Below are positions 8,981 through 20,083 of a DNA stretch of 64,000 nucleotides, one piece after another (position 1 is the first letter of the stretch; every line of letters begins with the position of its first letter). Below the pieces are notes generated by a model. That model saw only the letters and a program-made list of their open reading frames with translations, searched no databases and was not told the origin of the DNA. Origin of the DNA: Streptococcus sp. 'caviae' (GTDB lineage Bacteria > Bacillota > Bacilli > Lactobacillales > Streptococcaceae); NCBI RefSeq assembly GCF_001937065.1, contig NZ_MOWR01000007.1:1-64000 (forward strand). Reading direction: 5' to 3'. A program made the translations under genes and the position numbers.

Positions 8981-10369
8981 TTAGCGAATGCCTAATTTTG
9001 TCAGTCGCTTTTTATATTTTTTAAAGTTAATAGACAGAGCCTGACCGCCGTACATATCGTAGTCATCAAGCCAATCACCGTACTCAGGGACTGTAATCTG
9101 CTCAATTTCTTTACCATTGGTCAAAACGGATAAACCGTGGCTCAGCAAAAAGCCGTAAGATATATTGGTGGAAGTCAGAGCATAAATTTTACCTAAGGCT
9201 GCAGAACCCGTAAAGAGCTTAGCCGGATTTTTAATCTGAGACATGACAGCCGACATGACTTGCTGCTGGCGCTTGGTCCGGCCAAAGTCCCCCTCGTCAT
9301 CCTTACGAAAACGTGCATAGTTAAGGAGCGTCCGTCCGTCCATCTTCTGCCTGCCGACAGAAATCGTCTGATTAGGAACGACACCGTTTTTCATATTGAG
9401 ATCATCCGGTACTTCAACAGAATCCACTGCATTGCCATCAACAGTAGCAAATTTAGCATTAATTTCTACGCCATTAGGGAAAAGCGTATCAATAGCTTCT
9501 GCAAAAGTTTGAAAATCAACCATGACGTAATATTTAATGTCAATGTCAAAATTACGCTTGAGGGTCTGACGCATCAGCTCAGCGCCCTGGTTATTGTCCT
9601 GCTCGCCGATATTGAAGGCAGTGTTAAGCTTATTGTCATAGGAGTAATTATCGGCACTGACGCCTTTAATATTGACAAGCGTATCGCGCATAAAGCTGAC
9701 CATCTTGACCTTCTTATCTTTATTGCCGACATTTACGACCATGATTGTATCAGTCCGTGCTTCGGAGGATCCTTGTGTGATGCGCTGATCGCTTCCTAAA
9801 ACCAAAATATTCGTTCCGTCTTTGGCATCTTGGCCGTTAAATTCCTCGACAACAGCTGGTTTATAGTCCTTATTTTTTCCGGAGGAAATATCATGCATTC
9901 CCTTAATAAACATAATAATCATGCCAACAAATACTGCCAGCAGTATAAGACTGATAATTTTTAAAAAACGTTTAAAGGTCAGCTGTTTCTTCTTTGGCTT
10001 AACCTTGGCCGGTGCCTGAGCGGCCTTTTTCTCCTTGCGGCTCTGGCGGGAACGATTTGATGTCTGGTCTGGATAAACAGGTAGACCCTGATCTGTGTAC
10101 TGATTGCTCGAAGAATCTTCCTCCCATGAATCAGCATCTTGATAATCATCGTCATAATAATCATCATAAGACTGCTCATAATCCTGATAGTAGTCTTCTT
10201 CAGGCTCATCATAATAAGAGGCTTCCTCAGCGCTGCTAGCTTCAACCTTCTTTCTAAGATAGTCAAACTCAGCCTGTTCACGGTCGCTGAGATAGGCTAT
10301 GTTTCTTAAGAGGTACTCGTAACGCAGCTGTTCATGACGGCTTACTTTCCCCTTGTCGTTTCTGCTCAT
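8981..10369 (-). CDS. LytR-CpsA-Psr (LCP) family cell-wall polymer ligase
   Basis: This 462-residue, single-pass membrane protein attaches wall teichoic acid-like or polysaccharide polymers to peptidoglycan. Residues ~1-130 are cytoplasmic and unusual: a very acidic, Tyr-rich tract (DYYQDYEQSYDDYYDDDYQD around 59-78), then a Lys-rich stretch. The membrane segment is ~136-157. The LCP catalytic domain follows, with LVLGSDQR, ARTDTIMVVNV, FMRDT, and NYARFRKDDEGDFGRTKRQQ, which contains the conserved Arg/Asp residues for the pyrophosphate lipid. In S. mutans a psr-type gene occupies this place between pheA and rlmD, as I recall. Confidence 0.9.
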   Translation of the reverse strand: MSRNDKGKVSRHEQLRYEYLLRNIAYLSDREQAEFDYLRKKVEASSAEEASYYDEPEEDYYQDYEQSYDDYYDDDYQDADSWEEDSSSNQYTDQGLPVYPDQTSNRSRQSRKEKKAAQAPAKVKPKKKQLTFKRFLKIISLILLAVFVGMIIMFIKGMHDISSGKNKDYKPAVVEEFNGQDAKDGTNILVLGSDQRITQGSSEARTDTIMVVNVGNKDKKVKMVSFMRDTLVNIKGVSADNYSYDNKLNTAFNIGEQDNNQGAELMRQTLKRNFDIDIKYYVMVDFQTFAEAIDTLFPNGVEINAKFATVDGNAVDSVEVPDDLNMKNGVVPNQTISVGRQKMDGRTLLNYARFRKDDEGDFGRTKRQQQVMSAVMSQIKNPAKLFTGSAALGKIYALTSTNISYGFLLSHGLSVLTNGKEIEQITVPEYGDWLDDYDMYGGQALSINFKKYKKRLTKLGIR

Positions 10370-10414
10370 TTTTAATGTCTCTAACTTATTTTTTTCTAAT
10401 ACTTAGCAATTCTT

Positions 10415-11235
10415 TTAAAGCCTGTAAACGGCATACATACCCAAAATTTTATACTGAATTCCGATACTTGTCAACTCTTCAAGGGCAAAAGAAACCAATT
10501 TTTTATTGTGACTCTCAAAATCAATAATAAAGAAATATTCACCCAGAACCGTTTTCAAAGGACGGCTTTCAATCTTAGTCAGATCAATCCCCCTCCAAGC
10601 AAAGGTAGACAGTGCCTTGTAAAGGGCTCCCGGAAGATTGTCAGGAAGTGTCAGAGCCAGAGATACTTTGTCATCAGTCTTTTCCAGATGAATCTCGGGC
10701 ACCTGATGGCCCAGCACCCAAAAACGTGTATAATTCTCTTCAATTTCCTGAATGTCCTGTGCAATAATAGACAGACCGTATTCATCAGCTGCTGCTTTAG
10801 GGGCGATGGCCGCAAAGTTCTCCTGAGGATGCTCCGCTACCAGCCGAGCCGCATAAGCCGTGCTGGCAGTCATCTCAATTTTAGCATGAGGATAATGATC
10901 TTTAATATATTTTTTACCCTGCGCAATGGCTTGAGGATGAGAAAAAATCTTCTCAATATTTCTATCTGCTCGAACAGCCATCAGCTGCTGCTTAATAGGC
11001 TGAATGATTTCAGCCACAGCTTGAATTTCTGCCTGATGAAACAGATAATCCGTGGTTTCATGAACACTGCCCTCAATCGAGTTTTCGATAGGAACAATGG
11101 CAAAATCAACCTTCTGATCCTCATAAGCCTTGATAACTTCCGTAATATTAGCCAAAGGAAGCAGATCAGCTTCCGGAAAGGCCTGTATGGCTGCATTGTA
11201 GGTGAAAGAGCCACTTGGTCCTAGATAAGCAATTT

Positions 11236-11239
<4 letters not shown>
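10415..11239 (-). CDS. pheA: Prephenate dehydratase
   Basis: The 274-residue protein converts prephenate to phenylpyruvate in phenylalanine synthesis. The catalytic domain (1-~185) starts with IAYLGPSGSFTYNAA and includes IVPIENSIEGSVHET and NYTRFWVL, containing the catalytic Thr-Arg-Phe. A C-terminal ACT domain carries GIDLTKIESRP, the phenylalanine-sensing ESRP motif, so feedback inhibition is expected. There is no fused chorismate mutase. The ATG overlaps the aroK stop by 4 nt, giving translational coupling. Confidence 0.95.
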
Positions 11240-12991
<1,752 letters not shown>

Positions 12992-13389
12992 TTATTGCTC
13001 CAAAATGATTTTTCTTTATTTTATCATAAGATAGTCAAAAACTTTAGAAAATCTTTTCTTTATTCACAATAAAAAAACAAGGATCAGATAAAAATAAACA
13101 GAACTCTAAAAGTTAGATAAAAAATCTATCAGATGGAAACCATCTATAAAATTCCAGCCTTTAGAAATTTATCAGCACAACGGCCGTTTAAATATTCTTA
13201 TCTTCACCTAGTATGTGAATCTCAGACGGGCTCTTCCCAGCTTATCCAGAATAAAACAAGCAGGACTTAATTAGCTAATCAGTGTGAACTAAAAAGACAG
13301 TATTATCTAATAAGTGATTTTACTCAGCCTTGAAAATACCATAATGAAAAGCATGCCCAAGAGTATCAGTTCCCGCCTTTCAGAAAAGA
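12992..13389. other. 398-bp gap between ylbF-like gene and aroA
   Basis: AT-rich and without a convincing coding frame, tRNA or strong terminator on either strand. It may hold an aroA promoter, but I could not pick one with confidence. Confidence 0.4.
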
Positions 13390-13731
13390 TTAATTTGCCA
13401 GATCCTGAAGAGGCTGAAAAATAATGCGTTCGATATCGTTGATATAGATTGCAAGAGCTTGCTGGGTTTCAGCGTATTCCTTTAAAAGCGGACTGGCTTC
13501 AATTTTTTGACTAAAATGCTGCATTTCTTCCTGCATTTCGGAAGTCGGCATTTGTCCTGTCTGCATGTGATTTTGAATTTTCATTTGAAATTCTGTAAAC
13601 TCAGACCACAGTTTTTTGGCCTCTTCATCACCGTCGAGCTTAGCTTTTGCCTGAACAGCAGCTTGATACTCTGGCAAGGCGCGGATACCGCGCTCCAATT
13701 CATTTGCTAAATCATAGATATTTTCTGCCAT
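13390..13731 (-). CDS. YlbF/YmcA-family protein
   Basis: This 113-residue, all-helical protein (NIYDLANELERGIRALPEYQ at the start) matches the YlbF/UPF0342 family found within streptococcal aromatic clusters. The Bacillus relatives YlbF, YmcA and YaaT form a complex acting with RNase Y in mRNA maturation. That role for this protein is by analogy only. It follows tyrA by 16 nt and is probably co-transcribed with it. Confidence 0.85.
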   Translation of the reverse strand: MAENIYDLANELERGIRALPEYQAAVQAKAKLDGDEEAKKLWSEFTEFQMKIQNHMQTGQMPTSEMQEEMQHFSQKIEASPLLKEYAETQQALAIYINDIERIIFQPLQDLAN

Positions 13732-13747
13732 TATATCCCTCCTTTAT

Positions 13748-14851
13748 TTAATCTAGATAAACATGATAACTTGTGTTTTGACTGATTACTTCCTGAGCTC
13801 GTTTCAGATCGCGCTCACTCTTGAAAGAGATTTGTAAGATACCATTGATATCTTCCCGATTTTCTTCATTGATGCGGACATTAACCAGAGAGGTTCCTCT
13901 CAGCAGCTCCAGGATTTCCAAAATGACATTTTCTTCATCGGGAACATCCACATAAATATCATAAAAGCTGTCAACACCCGCGCGTTTGTGAATTTCCATA
14001 TTTTTACGAATTTGCCGGCCCCGATTAAAGAATTCCCAAATGGCATTTTCATCTTTGGCTTTAATCAAATCAGAAATCCCGTCCAGCCGCTGCTTGAAAT
14101 TTTCAATGCGATCTAAAACAGCTTGAGAATTCGTCAAAAGAATGCTCGTCCACATACCGGGTTCACTTTCTGCAATGCGCGTCATATCGCGAAAACCGCC
14201 CGCAGCAAAGTGTTTGGTCATTTCATGGCTTTCTGAAAAATCACCTGCCTGCTCCATAAGGCTTGAAGCGATAATATGGGGAAAATGACTGATTTGGCTG
14301 GTCACTTGATCGTGTTCTGCTGCATCAATTTCAACGTATCTAGCATGCAAACCTGACAAGATATCCTGCAAAGCAGGTATGGTGTCAGCTGCAGTCAGAC
14401 TTGACGGCGAAAAGATGTAATAGGCATTTTCAAACAGATTAACGTCTGCTGCAATAGCTCCTGATTTATGGCTTCCAGCCATAGGATGGCTGCCTACAAA
14501 TTGGACAGACTTGTCTTTAAGGTAGTACTCCGCAGCCTTGACAATTTCAAATTTGGTAGAACCGGCATCTGTAATAATAACATTTTCTTTTAAATCCAAC
14601 TCGGCCAAAATTTTGATAAAATCAATTGTTTGTTTAATCGGCACTGCCAAGATGATAACATCCGCCAAGGGAGCAAATTCTTTGAAATCGGCAGTCGCTT
14701 CCTCCACAATTCCGCGTTCAAGAGCGATATCGCGTGACTGGTCAGAACGATTGTAACCAATAACCTTATAATCAGGATGACCGCGCTTAATCCCTAAAGC
14801 AAGGGAGCCTCCGATGAGCCCCAGTCCTGCGATATAAATTGTTTTAGTCAT
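13748..14851 (-). CDS. tyrA: Prephenate dehydrogenase
   Basis: This 367-residue enzyme oxidatively decarboxylates prephenate to 4-hydroxyphenylpyruvate for tyrosine. The NAD site is IAGLGLIGGSLALGI (7-21); SHPMAGSHKSGA carries the catalytic His and substrate residues. A C-terminal ACT-like domain (from ~290, VILEILELLRGTSLVNVRIN) suggests tyrosine feedback. The 153-bp gap to aroC upstream shows nothing clear. Confidence 0.95.
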   Translation of the reverse strand: MTKTIYIAGLGLIGGSLALGIKRGHPDYKVIGYNRSDQSRDIALERGIVEEATADFKEFAPLADVIILAVPIKQTIDFIKILAELDLKENVIITDAGSTKFEIVKAAEYYLKDKSVQFVGSHPMAGSHKSGAIAADVNLFENAYYIFSPSSLTAADTIPALQDILSGLHARYVEIDAAEHDQVTSQISHFPHIIASSLMEQAGDFSESHEMTKHFAAGGFRDMTRIAESEPGMWTSILLTNSQAVLDRIENFKQRLDGISDLIKAKDENAIWEFFNRGRQIRKNMEIHKRAGVDSFYDIYVDVPDEENVILEILELLRGTSLVNVRINEENREDINGILQISFKSERDLKRAQEVISQNTSYHVYLD

Positions 14852-15004
14852 TACATCCTCTGCTTTCCTAGTACAACTGATTGTTTTTCGCCAGTTTTTG
14901 TTCTGCCTCTAAAAGGTAACATCTGCGCTCTTTCCCGCCACAGCTTAACTTTTTGCTGCTTTGCACTGAACAAGTATCTTTATCTAAAAACAGCTTCTCT
15001 AAGT

Positions 15005-16171
15005 TTAAAAATGCTTAACATAGTCACGATGGCGCTGAACAGCTTCTTTTAGTTCTTCTAAATTATCCGAAGAAAATTTATCTAAAACTTCTGTCGCCAA
15101 AACTGTTGCAACCACACTTTCCATGACCACCGCAGCAGCAGGTACAGCTGTTGGATCTGAGCGTTCTACACTGGCCTTGTAAGGTTCATGCGTTTCAGTA
15201 TCAACGCTCATCAAAGGTTTATAGAGTGTCGGAATCGGCTTCATGACACCGCGGACAACGATAGGCTGGCCATTGGTCATACCGCCTTCAAAACCGCCAA
15301 GATTGTTGGTTTTACGCGTATAGCCGTCTTCTTGGGACCAAACAATTTCATCCATAACATCACTGCCTTTGAGATAGCCATCTTTAAAGCCCAAACCGAA
15401 TTCAACGCCCTTAAAGGCATTGATGGAAACAACACCCTGTGCTATTTTAGCATCTAATTTACGATCCCACTGAACATAAGAACCCAGACCAACCGGAACA
15501 CCGCCGACAACCGTTTCAATAACACCGCCGATGGTATTGCCTTCTTTTTTTATCCGGTCAATATAATCTTTGATTTCCTGCTCACGTTCCTGATTGACAA
15601 TAGAAACCTCTGACTGGCGGGCCCGTTTTTTAATCTCAGCTACAGTCAGATTTTCAGGGACATCCACTTCAATACCGCCAAAAACGACCACATGACTGGC
15701 AACATCCATGCCAATCTCTTCTAAAAGACGCTTGGCAACAGCCCCTACCGCAACACGCATGGTTGTTTCACGCGCACTGGAGCGTTCCAGACTGTTGCGC
15801 AGATCAGAAAAACGGTACTTCATGCCGCCAACCAAGTCAGCATGGCCCGGACGGGGCTTGGTTAATTTTCGAATCGATTTCTTCTTCTCTTCAATGTCAG
15901 CGGCACTCATGACCTCAGTCCAATTTTTAAAGTCTCGGTTGCTAACATTGAGCGTGATCGGGCTGCCCATGGTTAAACCGTGGCGGACACCGGAGGTAAT
16001 CTCTACCTGATCGGATTCAATTTTCATACGGCCGCCGCGGCCATAGCCCCCTTGACGCCGCTTTAATTCAGCATTGATATAATCGGCGGTCAGCGGAAGA
16101 CCTGCCGGCACTCCTTCAATAATAGCTGTCAGACGAGGACCGTGCGACTCCCCAGCTGTGAAATATCTCAT
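15005..16171 (-). CDS. aroC: Chorismate synthase
   Basis: This 388-residue FMN-dependent lyase forms chorismate from EPSP. It opens with [20 protein letters not shown], the family signature, and contains [27 protein letters not shown] and [12 protein letters not shown], the conserved FMN and substrate regions. The stop of the upstream aroB is one base away, indicating a tight operon. Confidence 0.97.
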   Translation of the reverse strand: MRYFTAGESHGPRLTAIIEGVPAGLPLTADYINAELKRRQGGYGRGGRMKIESDQVEITSGVRHGLTMGSPITLNVSNRDFKNWTEVMSAADIEEKKKSIRKLTKPRPGHADLVGGMKYRFSDLRNSLERSSARETTMRVAVGAVAKRLLEEIGMDVASHVVVFGGIEVDVPENLTVAEIKKRARQSEVSIVNQEREQEIKDYIDRIKKEGNTIGGVIETVVGGVPVGLGSYVQWDRKLDAKIAQGVVSINAFKGVEFGLGFKDGYLKGSDVMDEIVWSQEDGYTRKTNNLGGFEGGMTNGQPIVVRGVMKPIPTLYKPLMSVDTETHEPYKASVERSDPTAVPAAAVVMESVVATVLATEVLDKFSSDNLEELKEAVQRHRDYVKHF

Positions 16172-16172
16172 C

Positions 16173-17240
16173 TTACTTCTCCAAGTACTCCTTCATCTCT
16201 TCCAGACTGATTTCATTGATAGCAGCCTGCCCTAATTGGGGAACAATGACCATTTTTATCATTTGGCCGCGCGCTTTTTTATCATGCTTCAGAGCTTGGT
16301 ACATAGGCTCAGCAGCCCATGGCTCATAAGAAGTCGGCAGCCCAAACTTGGAACACATGGCCTCAATTTTTTCTGTTATTCCTTTAGGCATAAGCCCCTT
16401 TTTTTCCGCAATACGGGAAACCTGTACCATGCCAATAGCGACCGCTTCGCCGTGCATGATCTTGCCGTAGCCTGCAGTCTGCTCAATAGCATGCCCTATC
16501 GTATGGCCAAAATTGAGATAGAGCCGAACGCCGTTATCCAGCTCATCTTCAACAACGACCTTGCGTTTAACATCGCAGGAACGATAAATAATCATCTCAG
16601 AATTTTCTAAAACGGAATCTGCAGAGCCATCCAGAGCATCCAGTTTATCCCAGAACTCTGCATCAGCAATCAAACCGTATTTAATCACCTCGCCCATGCC
16701 CTCAATCAGCTCACGCTTACCAAGCGTCTTGAGAGTATCCGGATCAATCAGAACACCGTCAGGCTGAGTAAAGGTTCCCACCATATTTTTAGCAAAGGGA
16801 GTGTTGACGCCGGTTTTACCGCCGATAGAAGAGTCTACCTGAGCTGTCAGGCTGGTTGGAATCTGCAGAAAATGGATGCCCCGCATGTAAGTCGATGCAA
16901 CGAAACCAGCCAAATCACCGACAACACCGCCGCCCAGAGCAATAATCCCATCGCTTCTGGTCAGGCCCCGTTTCACTAAGAATTCATAGGCCTTGTTGGC
17001 CGTTGTCAAATTTTTACTGGCTTCACCTTCTAAAAAGTCAAAGACAACCACCTCAAAACCGGCATCTTCAAGGCTGAGCTTTACTTTTTCAGCATAGAGG
17101 CCTCCAACACGGTTATCTGTAATAATGGCTATTTTTTGCGGTTTCCAAAGTTTTTTGACCCATTGGCCTGCCTGAGCTAAACTGCCCTTTTCAATAACTA
17201 TATCATAGGGATTTCGAGGAAGATTGACATTTAATTTCAT
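16173..17240 (-). CDS. aroB: 3-dehydroquinate synthase
   Basis: This 355-residue NAD- and metal-dependent enzyme converts DAHP to 3-dehydroquinate. Motifs include [16 protein letters not shown] (NAD binding), [27 protein letters not shown], and the metal-ligand [12 protein letters not shown] and HGEAVAIGM histidines. The gene lies 18 nt after aroE. Confidence 0.97.
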   Translation of the reverse strand: MKLNVNLPRNPYDIVIEKGSLAQAGQWVKKLWKPQKIAIITDNRVGGLYAEKVKLSLEDAGFEVVVFDFLEGEASKNLTTANKAYEFLVKRGLTRSDGIIALGGGVVGDLAGFVASTYMRGIHFLQIPTSLTAQVDSSIGGKTGVNTPFAKNMVGTFTQPDGVLIDPDTLKTLGKRELIEGMGEVIKYGLIADAEFWDKLDALDGSADSVLENSEMIIYRSCDVKRKVVVEDELDNGVRLYLNFGHTIGHAIEQTAGYGKIMHGEAVAIGMVQVSRIAEKKGLMPKGITEKIEAMCSKFGLPTSYEPWAAEPMYQALKHDKKARGQMIKMVIVPQLGQAAINEISLEEMKEYLEK

Positions 17241-17258
17241 AGAAACACCTAAATTCCT

Positions 17259-18122
17259 TTATTTATATTTTTCTGCTAATGCCTGCCAGATTTCCTGACT
17301 TGGCATTTCTTTTCCTGTCCAGAGCTCAAAAGCTTCTGCTGCTTGAAATAACAGCATACCCAAGCCGTTTACAGCCTTTAGGCCGCGGCTGCGGACCAAT
17401 TTCAAAAACGGCGTTTCAAAAGGCTGGTAGATGACATCGGCAACCATGATATTTTCAGGGAAGTCAAAGTTTTCATCGATGATCATGGATTTGCCATCCA
17501 TACCAACACTGGTGGCATTGACAAATAAGTCAGACTCTAAAACTTTTTCCTGAATTAAAGCCACATCTTCAACCGGAAAGACTTCAAGAGGAACCCCTGT
17601 TTTACTGGAAATCCGCTGAGCCTTTTCCTTAGTTTCCGGTAAAAACTCTGTCTGATTAAAAATGTTAATTTTTGCAGCACCGTTGATGGCAGCCTGAGCA
17701 ATAAGAGCTGTTGCAGCGCCCCCGCCGCCAAGAATAGTCATCACCTTATCCTTAACATCAAAATCAGCAAAAACACTCAGACTTCTAAAAAAGCCCAGCC
17801 CGTCTGTATTGTAACCTAAGAGTCTGCCGTCTTTATTGACAACCGTATTGACTGCTCCAATCAGGCCAGCTGCTTCTGTTATCTCATCAAGATAAGGAAT
17901 AACGGTCTGTTTGTAAGGCATGGAAATGTTAATGCCAAACATATCATAACGTCTGACATTTTCCACAGTAGCCTCAAGTTCAGATTCTGGAATATCCCAA
18001 GCCACGTAAACGCCGTTGACACCCGTTTTATCAAAGGCATAATTATGAATAAAAGGTGAAATAGAATGTTTAATGGGTGTCGCAACAACTGCGGCTAAAC
18101 GCGTATGACCGTCAATTTGCAT
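17259..18122 (-). CDS. aroE: Shikimate dehydrogenase
   Basis: This 287-residue NADPH enzyme reduces 3-dehydroshikimate. The substrate site shows [13 protein letters not shown] and NISMPYK with the catalytic Lys, and GAVNTVV; the cofactor loop is [12 protein letters not shown]; the NATSVGM motif is present. Its start overlaps the aroD end by 11 nt. Confidence 0.96.
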   Translation of the reverse strand: MQIDGHTRLAAVVATPIKHSISPFIHNYAFDKTGVNGVYVAWDIPESELEATVENVRRYDMFGINISMPYKQTVIPYLDEITEAAGLIGAVNTVVNKDGRLLGYNTDGLGFFRSLSVFADFDVKDKVMTILGGGGAATALIAQAAINGAAKINIFNQTEFLPETKEKAQRISSKTGVPLEVFPVEDVALIQEKVLESDLFVNATSVGMDGKSMIIDENFDFPENIMVADVIYQPFETPFLKLVRSRGLKAVNGLGMLLFQAAEAFELWTGKEMPSQEIWQALAEKYK

Positions 18123-18789
18123 CTAAAACCTCCTTAATTTTGCGCATATCTGTCAGTGAAATCTGCCCGGGAGCACTTTCTTGCTCCAAACTGGCAAAAG
18201 TCCACGAGCTGCCTGTTAAATCACCCGCCAAACGCGATACCTGTCCTAACTTGGACATGGACATGGTGACATACTCCTGCTCAGGATTCAAGGTCTTGAA
18301 CCCCCTTGTATAATTCATCAAATCAAGAACATCCTGTTCATTTTGAGGCATAACAGCTATTTTCACTACACGCGGTCCCAGAGCCGTCAGTTCCGAAAAT
18401 ACCTCCATCAGATTTTCAGGAGTTTCTTTAAAATTATGATAGGACAGGACCAAATTAGAAAAATCGTACATTTCTTTTAGGACTTCACGATAAGAGAAAT
18501 ACTCAAAATCAATATAATCCGGCTGATAGAGAGTTGCAATATCACGAATAATGGCAAGATATTCCGCACTGGTCAGCGAAATATTACCACCCTCTTTTTC
18601 TGTCCGCAAAGTAAAGATGACTTCACGCCCTGCAAATTTTTCAAAAATAGCCGGAGCTACTGTCAAAATATCATCCTTGGACAGATAATCTGCCCGCCAT
18701 TCAATAATGTCAGCGCTGCTAATTTTTGCTAAATCAAGCTGATTCACCTCGTCAATATTTCGAGGCATAACAGGAACTACTATTTTCAT
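18112..18789 (-). CDS. aroD: Type I 3-dehydroquinate dehydratase
   Basis: This 225-residue Schiff-base enzyme dehydrates 3-dehydroquinate. It has EWRADYL near the start, [19 protein letters not shown] with the catalytic His, and VVKIAVMP with the Schiff-base Lys. It is followed by overlapping aroE. The cluster has no DAHP synthase, so pathway entry is encoded elsewhere. Confidence 0.95.
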   Translation of the reverse strand: MKIVVPVMPRNIDEVNQLDLAKISSADIIEWRADYLSKDDILTVAPAIFEKFAGREVIFTLRTEKEGGNISLTSAEYLAIIRDIATLYQPDYIDFEYFSYREVLKEMYDFSNLVLSYHNFKETPENLMEVFSELTALGPRVVKIAVMPQNEQDVLDLMNYTRGFKTLNPEQEYVTMSMSKLGQVSRLAGDLTGSSWTFASLEQESAPGQISLTDMRKIKEVLDAN

Positions 18790-18795
18790 AAATTA

Positions 18796-19953
18796 TTAAA
18801 CCTTTATTGTAAATACTTTTAAATAATTGCTGCTTTCATCTTTTTCATTGACAGCAAAATCACCGGGTAACTGCTGCAAATCAAGATAAGTATGCTGGCG
18901 TTTTCCAAAACCTTTTTCAAGCTGTTTTTTAAACTGAGCGACCGTCATGTTGGAAGCATTGGCTGATGCAATCAGCAAGCCATCCTCAGCCAAAATCTCA
19001 AGTCCCTGACTAATTAACTTATGGTAGTCTTTCGAAACGGAAAAAGTTTCTTTTTTGTTTCTCGCAAAACTCGGCGGATCAATAATCAGAACATCAAAGG
19101 TCAGCTGATGACGCTTAGCGTATTTTAAATAAGCAAAAACATCCATAATAACCAGCTGATGCTGAGCCATATCCAAATGATTGGCCTGAAAGTGCGCTAA
19201 AGAAAGTTCTTTCGAACGCTTAGCCAAATCCACTGATACTGTCTCAAGAGCTCCGCCCATAGCAGCGGCAACAGAAAAAGCAGCTGTATAGGAGAATAAA
19301 TTTAAGACTCTTTTCCCGGCAGCCAGGCCATTTACCAAGCTGTTACGCACTTGCCGCTGATCCAAAAAAATCCCCGTCATCAAGCCATCATTCAAGAAAA
19401 CACTGTAAGACACACCATTTTCGGTGACCGTAAAATGCTCCGGTGCCTTTTCTCCGTACAAATGAGCCGATTCGTAAGCAGGTCCTTTGAAGCGAATTTT
19501 TTCATAAGCACCCAAAAATTCGGGATACACCTGCCGAAAGGCAGCTGTAATCTGATCTCTCAGCTGATAAACAAAAGCATTGTACCAAGAAAAAAGAGCA
19601 AACTGCCCGTAACGGTCAACAGTCATACCGCCAAAACAATCACCATCCTGATTAAAAAGACGATAGGCTGTCGTTAAATCCGAATTTGCCAGAGCTTCCC
19701 GTTTTTCCTTAGCTTTTTGGAACAATTCAGCAAAATAAGCCTGGTTGAGTGTCACCTTTTGGGATGACACCAACCAGCCGACTCCCTTATTTTGCTTGGA
19801 CAGGTAAGCAGTCCCTAAAAAACTGCCCGCCTGAGAATACAGATAAACCGTCTGGTCAGTCAGCCTTATATTGGGAAAATCTTTGCTGCTTAATAACTGA
19901 ATTCCCCGCTTAATCTTTTTTTCCGCCGAAGAACCCACCGTAAGTCTATTCAT
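18796..19953 (-). CDS. Class I SAM-dependent rRNA methyltransferase, RlmI-like
   Basis: About 385 residues. The N-terminal PUA-like domain (~1-75) is followed by a central RNase H-like region and a Rossmann methyltransferase with VLNLFSYTAAFSVAAAMGGA, the SAM loop. VLIIDPPSFARNKK and LIASANASN carry the catalytic region of the RlmI/YwbD group (23S rRNA m5C). The start at 19953 (MNRLTVG) fits the family; an ATG three codons upstream overlaps a TATAAT and is less likely. It is the first gene of the leftward aro cluster, 6 nt before aroD. Confidence 0.85.
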   Translation of the reverse strand: MNRLTVGSSAEKKIKRGIQLLSSKDFPNIRLTDQTVYLYSQAGSFLGTAYLSKQNKGVGWLVSSQKVTLNQAYFAELFQKAKEKREALANSDLTTAYRLFNQDGDCFGGMTVDRYGQFALFSWYNAFVYQLRDQITAAFRQVYPEFLGAYEKIRFKGPAYESAHLYGEKAPEHFTVTENGVSYSVFLNDGLMTGIFLDQRQVRNSLVNGLAAGKRVLNLFSYTAAFSVAAAMGGALETVSVDLAKRSKELSLAHFQANHLDMAQHQLVIMDVFAYLKYAKRHQLTFDVLIIDPPSFARNKKETFSVSKDYHKLISQGLEILAEDGLLIASANASNMTVAQFKKQLEKGFGKRQHTYLDLQQLPGDFAVNEKDESSNYLKVFTIKV

Positions 19954-20083
19954 AACAACCATTATAACAAAAAATTAAGAAATTTTCTCCCTTAAAAAAA
20001 CATTTCTTCTATATGCCAAAAATAAATTTATATTATAATCAAATAATAAGATTTTATCTTTATAATGATAAGGAATCGGTATA

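Noticed and set aside
9260-9799. 179-codon plus-strand frame inside the LCP gene
   Set aside because: Antisense shadow of a well-supported LCP domain; no ribosome site or recognisable protein features.
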